Source of the DNA: Longispora albida DSM 44784
Lineage (GTDB): Bacteria; Actinomycetota; Actinomycetes; Mycobacteriales; Micromonosporaceae
Direction: 5' to 3'
Assembly: GCF_000379825.1 (NCBI RefSeq)
Contig: NZ_KB903837.1
Location: 256,762 to 320,761 of the forward strand
DNA: 64,000 bases
A program made the position numbers and the translations under genes. Positions 32,601 to 41,088 of this stretch are shown in pieces. A model generated the notes under the pieces. It worked only from the letters and a program-made list of their open reading frames with translations. It had not been told where the DNA came from and ran no database searches. Position 1 is the first letter of the stretch; each line of letters begins with the position of its first letter.

Positions 32601-34381
32601 TCCTGGTGGCATCGGCGGCCCTGACCGCACCGGAGCTGCCAGCCGGACCCGTCGAACTGCCCTATGTGGACCGCGACTGGCTCGACGCCCTCTCCCTGCT
32701 GCCCACCGCCATGTACCTGGCCGCTTCGCCGTTCACGGCACCCGAGTCCCGTGCCGCGCTGTCCGGCCTGGTCAAGCTGTGCGCCGGCACCGGCCTGTAC
32801 GCGCCGGGGGCGCAGCTGCGCCGGGTGAGGATCGGGATGAAGGCCGGTTCCGGCATCGAGGTGCCCAAGGACGGCCAGGCGCTCGAAGACGGTGGCCGGC
32901 GCGTGCTGGTCCTCAGCGCCAGCAAGGGAGGCAACGGCGACTCCGAGCTCGACACGCTGGTCTACAGCCCGGCCGGTGAGACCGGGCCGCTGGCGCTCGG
33001 CTCGATCCAGAGCGAGCAGGTCCTCATCCAGGGCGACCTGGAAGCGGACGCGGCACTGGAGTTCGTCGAGCTGCTGGCCGAGCGCGGTCCGCTGGCCTGG
33101 AAGCAGGAGTGGGCTGAGCAGTTCAGCGAGGCGGCCGGGGTCAGCCTGGCCGAGGCTGCCGTGCTGCTCGCGGGCCTGCCGGCCAAGGCTGACCACGAGT
33201 CGCTGGGCGTGAGCGCCGCCGCCGCGTCGACGGCGCTGACCCGCTGGCCGACCGGCGCGGCACGAGCGGAGCTGTTCGCGAAGCTGCTGCCGGCCGACCG
33301 GGCCGCGTTGTGGGACTCGGGTCCCCAGTTCGCCGGGGTGGCCGCCGAGCAGGTCGCCGCGAACGGCGTGCGCAAGCCGGTCAGTGACGACCTGATCGTC
33401 GCGCTCGACAAGGCCGGGGTCTGCCATCACCTCCGCGCCTCCGAGCTGCTGCACGGCCTGGCCAACCCGGACACGTGCCGCTGGCTCTCCGCCGTCCCGG
33501 ATCCGGGGAAGGAGGAACACGACGCGATGAACCTGGTGGTCACGCTGGCGGCGACGCTGCCGTGGCTGGCGTACCGGCTGCCGGCCTCCGACCCGCTCCG
33601 TGCCGTCCTGCCCCGGGCGGAGGCCGCCGTCCGGGAACTGCTCGCCCGGCCGGGCACGAAGGTCAAGGCCGGGTACACGGGCAAGGAGGACGCGGACAAG
33701 ATCGCCGCGCTCTCGCCTGCGCTGGAGATCAAGGAAGACGGGTACTGGCGGCCGGTCTGGCTGAGGACGGCCGGGCTGACCGGACCGGACGATCCGGCGA
33801 TCAGCGCGGTGATCGCCCATCTCGATCCCGGGTACGCGATCCCGGCTCTGCGCGCCGTCCTGAGTGGACAGCTCGCCGGGGCCGTCCGGTTCGATCCCGC
33901 GCTGGCCGGGCTGGAGGGGCATCCGCTCGACCCGTCCGTCTCCGTGCCGGCCCTGGTCGCCGAGGTGGTGGCCGAGCACGGGCTGAGCGAGGACGCCGCA
34001 GCCGTGTACCTCCAGCTGCTCGCCCTGCCCGACCCGACGGACCGCAACGTCGCGGCCTGGCTGGGCTGGAAGCCGGCCAGGCTGAAGAAGGCCCGGGCCG
34101 AGCTGGCCGGCACCAGCCTGGTGACGGAGGCGAAGCGGTCCCGGGCCGGCCGGTCGCTGTTCCTGCCGGGCGGCTGGCTCGCGCTCAAGGCGCCGAACCT
34201 GCCACTGGAGGCCTGGAAGCGCCCGATGATGCTCTCCGACGGCGACGGGGACGGCCTGTTCCTCGGTGGCGTCCTGCCAGCAGTGTCCATTCCCGAGCTG
34301 TTCGCCCTGGCCTGGTCCCGGGTCCGCGACGGCGACGGTCCCCGCTTCGACGAACTCGTCACCGGAAGGCGCCGCAAGTGA
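29693..34381 (+). CDS. 1,562-aa protein of the MoxR-VWA operon, unknown domain
   Basis: This very large soluble protein has no signal peptide, membrane segment or Walker motif that I can see. The first 250 residues are helical and TPR-like (KTGQAKEGFDELGNRLALAVPHFLPTFYEEAGRAF). The middle (about 600-850) is beta-rich with Trp and Gly repeats. The C-terminal 150 residues (YLQLLALPDPTDRNVAAWLGWKPARLKKARAELAGTSLV) look like a winged helix, which could bind DNA. Similar proteins sit beside MoxR ATPases in other actinomycetes, often labelled DNA-binding protein. It may be the substrate or effector of the MoxR-VWA machine. The stop overlaps the MoxR start (GTGA). Confidence 0.7.
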   Translation: MTAELLEAGAVLTAAVPGDDTVDALTARHYEHPVLGQTFVRLVPATLGGAEDLSMEFLGFAEPARVAEVGYVRQQALGFPAWALVNDPANGHHALALVKEIERLARIARSKTGQAKEGFDELGNRLALAVPHFLPTFYEEAGRAFIASDSPTFAASMFGKAREAERAYALTIDDDRQHTVFLEFALAGALTAKALSGHARDLAARCSPADAYTRFRRLCVERTLGGLPPYAAMHTDLRRLAKAAKLDQAEADESVLAELLASPAVGQAAEAFWTAYRAPLIRIAHRDDRVKEQLLGLHAVNCADPVWLSILEECGAVDRLVAPSGVTGEPAGWLSRMAERRGARYWRRSGRCAELLDLVTRMAPRLAADAVPVVLGSGWSADLDLVDVCLASGVPVADPERDQGPLSVPRWVEDEAPGARDLAAVAADPRYTRALIAGTENAVRRGYGSADNQLVEKIAAVPGLRAAVRTWLAEFAAGLTELGLPVLDKRLERLRPIACAAGFEINPEASAAITSYDVTPSLARTLRAGVFDEWGWPAFEEAVARLGSSDNHGELHMAAQWPEMVLWRERGSVAVVAGPSGVESEHTVNIPADQRRYLWRTTMRYVDGQLLVSWDIGPERAAYWSGNPSDVFVIPDNAFSSYLTRSLAVPGGGRTSGARILLPGDQADRFTNGTVISDGVNFWVGSTTSGEEYAWVELDPATGTTGRKSMPAFFSAGVRDGEPLHRPSCDLFPAPDAADGPLGGADGLAGWRVRWVPGTGFAGEGIDGRTFVLRESPGQRHGALTGAFGFPGASEVAGLTTMQDLSGMVLVAEDGFVLGVYAIDNGQQDYAYGTPLIPQTEYWHHFRVRDAAGSAALRALTGEQATALLAGALAAKPEDDLTGLVREVLPAITHPGLVAGVSSIVRLAGRFAGTLGRYRAILAGEVEETADRHPPRPVVPAEIRDDALYSALDSVIRYCWRRDTSAAELILVASAALTAPELPAGPVELPYVDRDWLDALSLLPTAMYLAASPFTAPESRAALSGLVKLCAGTGLYAPGAQLRRVRIGMKAGSGIEVPKDGQALEDGGRRVLVLSASKGGNGDSELDTLVYSPAGETGPLALGSIQSEQVLIQGDLEADAALEFVELLAERGPLAWKQEWAEQFSEAAGVSLAEAAVLLAGLPAKADHESLGVSAAAASTALTRWPTGAARAELFAKLLPADRAALWDSGPQFAGVAAEQVAANGVRKPVSDDLIVALDKAGVCHHLRASELLHGLANPDTCRWLSAVPDPGKEEHDAMNLVVTLAATLPWLAYRLPASDPLRAVLPRAEAAVRELLARPGTKVKAGYTGKEDADKIAALSPALEIKEDGYWRPVWLRTAGLTGPDDPAISAVIAHLDPGYAIPALRAVLSGQLAGAVRFDPALAGLEGHPLDPSVSVPALVAEVVAEHGLSEDAAAVYLQLLALPDPTDRNVAAWLGWKPARLKKARAELAGTSLVTEAKRSRAGRSLFLPGGWLALKAPNLPLEAWKRPMMLSDGDGDGLFLGGVLPAVSIPELFALAWSRVRDGDGPRFDELVTGRRRK

Positions 34382-35529
34382 CCACGAACACCACCACCAT
34401 CCGCCAGGTCGAGCTGGCCGAGGACGCGCACGCCGGGGAGCTGGCGTTCCTCGCGGCGTACGACTCCGGCCCGAAGCCGCCCGGCTGGCGGCTCACCCCG
34501 CGCGCCGTCGTCACCTTCATCATGGGCAGCGACCGGCCGCTGGAGCTGCCGTCCGCTGTGGACGGGCTCCCCGGCAAGCTGGAGATCAGCCAGAAGTTCG
34601 TCGGCGAGCGCGCCCTGATCGAGCGGTGTGTCGTGACGCTGGCCGGCGAGCGGGGGCTGCTGCTGGCCGGCGAGCCCGGTACCGCGAAGTCGATGCTGTC
34701 CGAGCTGCTGGCCGCCGCCGTCTCGGGCACGAGCACGCTGACCGTGCAGGGGACGGCGGGCACGACGGAGGACCACCTGCGGTACGGGTGGAACTACGCG
34801 CAGCTGCTCGCCCATGGGCCGAGCCCGGATGCCCTCGTGCCCTCGCCGGTGCTCAGCGCGATGCGGGCCGGTGGCGTGGCGCGGGTCGAGGAGATCACGC
34901 GCTGCCTGCCCGAGGTGCAGGACGCCCTGGTGTCCATCCTGTCGGACCGGCGGATCGCGGTGCCGGAGCTGGCGGGTACCGACGGCAGCGTCGTGCACGC
35001 CGCACCCGGGTTCACCGTGATCGCCACGGCGAACCTGCGGGACAAGGGCGTGTCGGAGATGTCTGCGGCGCTCAAGCGGCGGTTCAACTTCGAGACCGTC
35101 GGCCCGATCAGCGACTTGGCGGCCGAGACCGAGCTGGTCAGGCGGCAGGCGACGGCGGCGCTGGACAGGTCGGGCACGTCGTTCGGCGTGGACGACGCCG
35201 TGCTGGAGGTGCTGGTGACGGCGTTCCGTGACCTGCGCGGCGGGCAGTCGGTGGAGGGCTGGGACGTGCAGCGCCCGTCCACGGTGATGAGCACGGCGGA
35301 GGCGGTGTCGGTGGCGACCTCGCTCGGGCTGGCCGCCGCGTACTTCCCCGGTGACCGGGACGTGCTGTCCCTCGTGCCCGGCCACCTGCTGGGCGTCGTG
35401 CGCAAGGACGACCCTGCGGACGGCGCGACCCTGCTCGGTTACTGGGACGGTGCCGTACGCCGCCGGGCCGAAGGCGGAGCCCGGCTCTGGCGTGAACTGT
35501 GGGAGCTGCGGGATGTCCTTGCGGGCTGA
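34378..35529 (+). CDS. MoxR-family AAA+ ATPase
   Basis: The 383-aa ATPase has Walker A GEPGTAKS (98-105), Walker B-like GVARVEEITR, a sensor 1 motif IATANLRD, and an arginine finger ALKRRFNFE. A C-terminal lid domain follows. MoxR proteins work with VWA-domain partners to remodel proteins or insert metals and cofactors; the VWA partner is encoded directly downstream (overlap of 17 bp). The GTG at 34378 overlaps the previous stop, implying tight translational coupling. Confidence 0.9.
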   Translation: MTTNTTTIRQVELAEDAHAGELAFLAAYDSGPKPPGWRLTPRAVVTFIMGSDRPLELPSAVDGLPGKLEISQKFVGERALIERCVVTLAGERGLLLAGEPGTAKSMLSELLAAAVSGTSTLTVQGTAGTTEDHLRYGWNYAQLLAHGPSPDALVPSPVLSAMRAGGVARVEEITRCLPEVQDALVSILSDRRIAVPELAGTDGSVVHAAPGFTVIATANLRDKGVSEMSAALKRRFNFETVGPISDLAAETELVRRQATAALDRSGTSFGVDDAVLEVLVTAFRDLRGGQSVEGWDVQRPSTVMSTAEAVSVATSLGLAAAYFPGDRDVLSLVPGHLLGVVRKDDPADGATLLGYWDGAVRRRAEGGARLWRELWELRDVLAG

Positions 35530-38500
35530 ACAATCCTCGGCGGCCTTACAGGCCCTCAGCACGTCGGAGGACCCGGCCGAAGTGGCCGGGCGGCTGGCGG
35601 GGAGCACGGATCCGTTCCTGATCGGAGTCCGGCACCACTCGCCAGCCCTCGCCGGGGCCGTTCCTGCCCTGCTGGACGGCTTCCGGCCCGACGTGCTGCT
35701 GCTGGAGCTGCCGCCCGAGCTGGAGCCGTGGCTGTCCTGGCTGGCCGATCCGGGCACTGTCGCCCCGGTCGCGCTGGCCGGGGTGGCGAAGGGCGAGGGG
35801 CCGGCGTTCTACCCGTTCGCCGACTTCTCGCCGGAGCTGGCCGCGATCCGGTGGGCGGCTGAGCACGGCGTGCGGGTCGTGCCCTGCGACCTCCCGCTGG
35901 CCGACGGGGCCTGGCGGTCCCGGGAAGGCGAGCCGGTGATCGCTGGCGCTCAGCCGGTCGCGTGGCTCGGGAACGCGCTGCGGGCCAGCGCCACCGGCCG
36001 GGACCACGAGGACATGTGGGACCGGACGGTGGAGGCCCCGGCACCGGGCTCGGGCCCGGAAGCCATCCGCCGGGCCGCGCTCCTGGTCGGCTGGGCCATG
36101 CGCCAGGACACCGTGGACGGTGCGGGCGTGAGCCGGCTCGACCTGCGCCGGGAAGCGTGGATGCGCCGGTGCCTGGCGGCCGAGAGCGGCCGGGTCGCGG
36201 TGCTGGCCGGTGCCTTCCACACTCCGGTACTGGACCGGGGCGGGGAAGTGGCTCCCGATCCGGTACCGGCGGGTGAGGTCGCCACGTCGCTCGTGCCGTA
36301 CACGTTCGGGCTGCTCGACGAGCGATCCGGTTATCCGGCGGGAATCCGCGACCCCGGCTGGCAGCAGGCCGTGCTCGAAGCTGACGGCGATCCGTCGCGG
36401 GTGGAGGGTGCTGCGGCTGCCGCCATCACCGCGATCTGCGCCGGGCTGCGCGCACAGGGCCACCCGGCCGGGCCCGCCGAGGCGCGGGAAGCGCTCCGGC
36501 TGGCCATCGACCTCGCGAGCCTTCGCGGCCTGCCAGCTCCGGGGCGCGGGGAGATCGTGGAGGCGGTGCAGAGTGTGCTCGCCGCCGGCGAGGTCCTCGG
36601 CCGGGGCCGGGCCGTCGCCACGGCGATGGAGAAGGTGATGGTCGGGGAGCGCCGGGGTGTCCTGGCACCCGGCGCGCCACGTTCCGGGCTGCGGCCGGCG
36701 GTGCTCGGCGAGCTGGCCGCGCTGCGGCTGCCAGGCCCGGGTGATCCGGAGAAGGAGATGCGGCTCGAACCGCTGCGCTCCGACCTGGACCGGCGGCGGG
36801 AGATCACGCTCCGGCGGCTCACGGCCTGCGGGGTCTCCTACGGGTCCGAGACCGCCGTCGCGGGGCTCGGTGGCGGGGACGCGTTCTCGACCCGGTGGAC
36901 GATGCGGTGGACGCCGCAGGCGGAGGCGATGACCGACCTGGCCGGGATGCGCGGGGTCACCCTCGCGCAGGCTGCGGCCGGTGCGCTGGCCGAGCAGTAT
37001 CGCCGGGCCACCGCTGACGGCGGGCCGATGCCTGCCGACGTGATCGGCGGGCTCGGTTCGGCTGCGGAGTGCGGCCTGCGGACCGTGGCCGCCGAGCGCC
37101 TGGCTGAGCTGGGCACGGTCGTGCCGGCCTCGGCCAGCCTGCCTGAGCTGGCCGGGGCGCTAGCCCTGCTCGACCGGCTGCGCGCCGGGCACATTCCCGG
37201 TATGAGCCCGGAGAATCTGCCGGATCTCGACGCGGTGACGTCCGAAGTGGAGGACGCGGCCGTCCGGCAGCTCGACGGGCTGGCCGGCTCCGCTGACCCG
37301 GCGGACGCCCGGGCGCTGGCTGCCCTCGCCCAGCGCAGCGCGGCGGCGGGGACGCTGCTGCGGCTGACGAGCGCCCTGGGGCGGCTGGCCGCCGACGGCG
37401 TACCCCTGATCGGGGCTGCGGCTCAGGTCGTCCTGGTCCTGATCGGGGCGGAGGACGCCGCCGTCCTGGCTCGCCGGGTCACGTCGTGGGTGGACAACGC
37501 CTCGGCACCCGAGAGCCGGAGGCAGCTCCAGGACCGGCTGGCCGGCCTGCTGACCGTCGCGGAGCCGCTGATGCAGGCGGGCGGGCCGGTGTTCGAGGCG
37601 CTGTGCGAACGCGTCGAGTACCTGGCGGACGGCGAGTTCCTGGGCCGGCTGCCCGCGCTGCGCGGCGGGTTCCAGGCCGCCAGCCCGGCCGGCCGCACGC
37701 GCTTGCTGAGCGTGGTCAGCGACCGGCTCGGCGGCGGAGCCCGGCTGAACGATTCCGTCGACCCGGCGCTTCTGCTGGCCAGGGTGCGCGCGGACCTGGC
37801 CGGGCGGGCGGCACTGGAGGCTGCGGGGCTGATACCTGCCGGGCTGCTGCCGGACGGGGCGACGGCTGCCGGAGAGCCTGCCAGGCTGTTGCCGGGCGAG
37901 CCGGTGCCTGTCGAGCTCGTGGACGGTGTGCCGGTGTCGCGCGGGGCTGAGAGCGCGCTGGTGAGTACCGTTCCGGTAGCGGAGCGGCATCTGTCCACAC
38001 TGGATCGATGGCGGTTGCTGCTGGGCCGGGAGAACGAATCGCTCGCCGGGTCCGCCCGCCGGTACGCGACGGCGCTGGACGAGCTGTACGGCATCGGGCA
38101 GGGCGAGGGTGCCGCTGCCGAGGCGGCCGCCCGGGCTGGGCAGGAGGCCTCGTTCCCGAGCGTCCGTGAATGGGCCGGGGAGCTGGCGGCACTGTTCGGC
38201 GAGGGGGTCAGGGAGGAAGTACTGGCCAGTGCGATCGAGAGCGGCAGGCTCGACGTCGCGGCGCATCTGGACCCCGAGCGGGTCCGGCCGTCCGTCGAGC
38301 TGCTCCAGTCGGTGCTCACCCTGGCCGGCGGCCTGCCAGAGGGCGCGGTGGCCAAGCTCAGGCCGCTGGTCGCCCGGCTGGTGAGCGAGCTGACCCGCCA
38401 GCTGGCGACCCGGCTACGGTCGGCTCTGTCGGGGCTCAGCACGCCCCGGCCGACCCGCCGGTCGGGCGGCAAGCTCAACCTCCCGGCCACGATCCGGGCC

Positions 38501-39085
38501 AACCTGGCCACCACCCGGCGGCTGCCGGACGGCTCGGTGCAGGTGATCCCGGAGAAGCCCATCTTCGGTACGCGGGCGCGGAAGGGTGTCGACTGGCGGC
38601 TGATCCTGGTGGTCGACGTGTCCGGCTCGATGGAGGCCTCGGTGATCTGGTCGGCGCTCACCGCGTCGGTGCTCGCCGGGGTCCCGGCGCTCAGCACGCA
38701 CTTCCTCGCGTTCTCCACCGAGGTCGCCGACTTCACGGACCGGGTCAGTGATCCGCTGAGCCTGCTGCTCGAGGTGAAGGTCGGTGGCGGTACGCACATC
38801 GCCGCCGGGCTGCGGCATGCCCGGTCGCTGGTCAGGGTCCCCTCCCGGACGATGGTCGTGGTGGTCAGCGACTTCGAGGAGGGTTACCCGGTCAGCGGCC
38901 TGCTCGCCGAGACCAGGGCGCTGGCCGAGTCGGGCTGCACTGTGCTCGGCTGCGCGAGCCTCGACGACGGCGGGCAGCCACGGTACTCCGTGCCGATCGC
39001 CCAGCAGCTCGTGGCCGCCGGCATGCCGGTCGCCGCGCTGAGCCCGCTGGAGCTGGCGCGCTGGGTGGGGGAGAAGGTCCGATGA
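35513..39085 (+). CDS. DUF5682 protein with C-terminal VWA (CoxE-like) domain
   Basis: The 1,190-aa protein has an N-terminal DUF5682/TraB-like region (FLIGVRHHSPALAGAVPALL, then LLLELPPELEPWLSWL), a long helical middle, and a C-terminal VWA domain (about 1027-1190). The VWA MIDAS is intact: DVSGSM near residue 1034, a Thr in VGGGTHIAAGL, and an Asp in VVSDFEEGYP. Such VWA-MIDAS partners recruit clients to MoxR ATPases. The ATG at 35513 lies inside the MoxR 3' end with GGGAG upstream. Confidence 0.85.
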   Translation: MSLRAEQSSAALQALSTSEDPAEVAGRLAGSTDPFLIGVRHHSPALAGAVPALLDGFRPDVLLLELPPELEPWLSWLADPGTVAPVALAGVAKGEGPAFYPFADFSPELAAIRWAAEHGVRVVPCDLPLADGAWRSREGEPVIAGAQPVAWLGNALRASATGRDHEDMWDRTVEAPAPGSGPEAIRRAALLVGWAMRQDTVDGAGVSRLDLRREAWMRRCLAAESGRVAVLAGAFHTPVLDRGGEVAPDPVPAGEVATSLVPYTFGLLDERSGYPAGIRDPGWQQAVLEADGDPSRVEGAAAAAITAICAGLRAQGHPAGPAEAREALRLAIDLASLRGLPAPGRGEIVEAVQSVLAAGEVLGRGRAVATAMEKVMVGERRGVLAPGAPRSGLRPAVLGELAALRLPGPGDPEKEMRLEPLRSDLDRRREITLRRLTACGVSYGSETAVAGLGGGDAFSTRWTMRWTPQAEAMTDLAGMRGVTLAQAAAGALAEQYRRATADGGPMPADVIGGLGSAAECGLRTVAAERLAELGTVVPASASLPELAGALALLDRLRAGHIPGMSPENLPDLDAVTSEVEDAAVRQLDGLAGSADPADARALAALAQRSAAAGTLLRLTSALGRLAADGVPLIGAAAQVVLVLIGAEDAAVLARRVTSWVDNASAPESRRQLQDRLAGLLTVAEPLMQAGGPVFEALCERVEYLADGEFLGRLPALRGGFQAASPAGRTRLLSVVSDRLGGGARLNDSVDPALLLARVRADLAGRAALEAAGLIPAGLLPDGATAAGEPARLLPGEPVPVELVDGVPVSRGAESALVSTVPVAERHLSTLDRWRLLLGRENESLAGSARRYATALDELYGIGQGEGAAAEAAARAGQEASFPSVREWAGELAALFGEGVREEVLASAIESGRLDVAAHLDPERVRPSVELLQSVLTLAGGLPEGAVAKLRPLVARLVSELTRQLATRLRSALSGLSTPRPTRRSGGKLNLPATIRANLATTRRLPDGSVQVIPEKPIFGTRARKGVDWRLILVVDVSGSMEASVIWSALTASVLAGVPALSTHFLAFSTEVADFTDRVSDPLSLLLEVKVGGGTHIAAGLRHARSLVRVPSRTMVVVVSDFEEGYPVSGLLAETRALAESGCTVLGCASLDDGGQPRYSVPIAQQLVAAGMPVAALSPLELARWVGEKVR

Positions 39086-39100
39086 TGCGGAGGGCACACG

Positions 39101-41005
39101 ATGAGTGAGGCTGGACTGCCGCCCGTGGACGGCCTGGTGCTGGCGGAGGCGGTCGACGCGCTGCCTGCCCGGCTCCGCAAACGCCTCGACGACACGGTGG
39201 CCAAGGCCCAGGGCTGGCCGGTGTCGGCCTCCGGGGACTCGGCTGTCGTCGTGACCGTGGACGAGAGCACAACTGTCACCCTGACGATGGACGCGGGGGC
39301 GGTCCGAACCGGAGACGGGGCGGTGTGCAGCTGCTTGCTCGCGCCGAACTGCCTGCATCGTGCGGCGGTGCTGTCCTGTGCCCCGGTCGCTGAGGTGGCC
39401 GAACTCGCAGCTACGGCTCCCGAGTCCGAAGTGGAGAGTTTCACGGAGCCGGCGGCTGCCGCCGACCTGACAGCCGGGCAGCGTGCTGCGGCCGATGCGC
39501 TGTGGCGGCAGGGTGTTTCCGTGCTCGCCGCTGGTGTCCAGGGTGCCGGGGTGGTGACGGAAGCCGGGCTGTATCGCGCGGCCCATGCGGCCCGGGCCGA
39601 GGGGCTGCACCGGATCGCCGCGACGACGAGGCGGGTTGCCGCCGGGCTGCGTTCCGCCCGCGAACAGCACGCGGCTTACCGGCTGCCGGTGATGACCGAC
39701 GACCTGGGAGAGCTGCTGGCGCTGTCCCGGCAGCTGTGCGATCCGGCGCTGCCGGCTGACCTGGCTCCCGACCTGGTCGGCACGGCGCGGCGGGGGTACG
39801 AGCTGCACGGCAGCCTGCGCCTGTCCGGGCTGTGCAGCGTGCCGGTGGTGGCCCGGTCGGGTCACGCGGGCACGGTGACGTACGTGGTCGCCAAGGACAG
39901 CACGATCTGGGCGATCGCCGACCTGTACCCGGGCGGCGCCGACCGCGCGCTGACCGCTCCGCACGCGACGGTCGCGCTCGGTGAGGCCGCCCTCAGCCAT
40001 CGCGCGCTGACCAGGGCCGGGCTGGTGGTGTCCGGGGCGACCGCCTCGGCGCATCGCCAGCTGGGGGCCGGTAAGTCGGTCAAGGCTGTCCGGGCCTCCG
40101 GTGCGAGCTGGACAGCCGAGCCGCTGGCGGGACTCTGGGCGGAGCCGGTGGCGGCCCAGGCGGAACGGGCCTTCGCCTCCCTGGGGCTGCCAGTCACGGC
40201 CCGGCCAGCCGGGTCGGATCTGATGTTCCTCCGGGTCCGGCTGCTGGGCCGAGGGCCGGACGGGCTTCCGCAGGCCGCGACGCCGGACGGGCTGCGGATC
40301 ACGCTCACGGCACCGGGCACGGGCCGGGCACTGCCCTATCAGGACAATCTCCAGGTCCTCGCGCAGGCGCCCGGTACCGAGCTGCTTCTGATCGGCCAGC
40401 CCGACCCGGCCAGCCCGCTCACCCTGATCGCTCTCTCGGTGGGTGTGCCGGACGACGCGGAGTCCACGCTGGCGCTTCCGGCGGCGTGGGGCGGCCACGC
40501 CGACCTGGGAATCGACCGGCTGCACCGCAGCCACATCCCGGGGTACACCGGGAAGGGCGAGGCTGCCAGGGGAGGTGAGGCCGAGGTTGCTGGGGAGGGC
40601 GACGATGCCATGGCCTCCGGAGAGAGCGGTGTGCGTGGCGAGGCGAGCGGTGAAGGGGAAGTTGAGGCCAACGCCGGCGGCGACGAGCTGGAGCCGGTGG
40701 TCGTCAGGCCGGCCGACCCGGCGCTGGCGCTGCTCCGGCGGCACATCGAGCGGATCACGGCCGGGGGCCGGGCGGTGCAGGCGCTGGCCGGTGTGGACAG
40801 TGGTGCGCTGCGCCGTGCCCGGTTGGAGACCGGGGCCGCGCTGCTCGACCAGGTGACGCTCGCGGCGAGGGACCGGGGCCGGGATCCGTTCGGGCGGATC
40901 ACCTCGGACTCCGGGGAGGAGTTCGCCCGGAGCTGGCTCGCACTCGTGCTGTACGAGGCGGCGGCGGCCAGGGCCTTCGCCCAGGCGGGATGGATGGTCT
41001 CCTGA
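39101..41005 (+). CDS. SWIM zinc-finger protein
   Basis: The 634-aa protein has a SWIM finger at Cys76-x-Cys78-x5-Cys84-x-His86 (CSCLLAPNCLH), which typically binds Zn2+ and nucleic acid or protein. The rest is low in known motifs; residues about 480-530 are an acidic Gly/Glu/Ala-rich, disordered linker (GEAARGGEAEVAGEGDDAM). SWIM proteins frequently accompany MoxR-VWA genes in actinobacteria. The start has GGAGGG 6 bases upstream and lies 15 bases after the VWA gene. It ends the operon; a strong hairpin follows at 41036-41077. Confidence 0.85.
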   Translation: MSEAGLPPVDGLVLAEAVDALPARLRKRLDDTVAKAQGWPVSASGDSAVVVTVDESTTVTLTMDAGAVRTGDGAVCSCLLAPNCLHRAAVLSCAPVAEVAELAATAPESEVESFTEPAAAADLTAGQRAAADALWRQGVSVLAAGVQGAGVVTEAGLYRAAHAARAEGLHRIAATTRRVAAGLRSAREQHAAYRLPVMTDDLGELLALSRQLCDPALPADLAPDLVGTARRGYELHGSLRLSGLCSVPVVARSGHAGTVTYVVAKDSTIWAIADLYPGGADRALTAPHATVALGEAALSHRALTRAGLVVSGATASAHRQLGAGKSVKAVRASGASWTAEPLAGLWAEPVAAQAERAFASLGLPVTARPAGSDLMFLRVRLLGRGPDGLPQAATPDGLRITLTAPGTGRALPYQDNLQVLAQAPGTELLLIGQPDPASPLTLIALSVGVPDDAESTLALPAAWGGHADLGIDRLHRSHIPGYTGKGEAARGGEAEVAGEGDDAMASGESGVRGEASGEGEVEANAGGDELEPVVVRPADPALALLRRHIERITAGGRAVQALAGVDSGALRRARLETGAALLDQVTLAARDRGRDPFGRITSDSGEEFARSWLALVLYEAAAARAFAQAGWMVS

Positions 41006-41035
41006 CCGGGTCTCCGACGGGCGTGACAGCAGCCC

Positions 41036-41077
41036 GGCCCCGGTGTGACCCGTAGCGGATACGGGAACACCGGGGCC
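41036..41077. terminator. Long two-part hairpin terminator
   Basis: The outer 11-bp arms GGCCCCGGTGT (41036-41046) and its complement (41067-41077) enclose an inner 6-bp stem CCCGTA/TACGGG. It lies between the convergent SWIM and phospholipase C genes. Confidence 0.75.
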
Positions 41078-41088
41078 AGGACGTCGGG

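Noticed and set aside
31037-33979. 980-codon open frame antisense to the 1,562-aa gene
   Set aside because: The high GC content gives long open frames on the opposite strand. The composition is Arg/Gln/Pro/Gly-rich with no domain, and the plus-strand frame is coupled to its neighbours.
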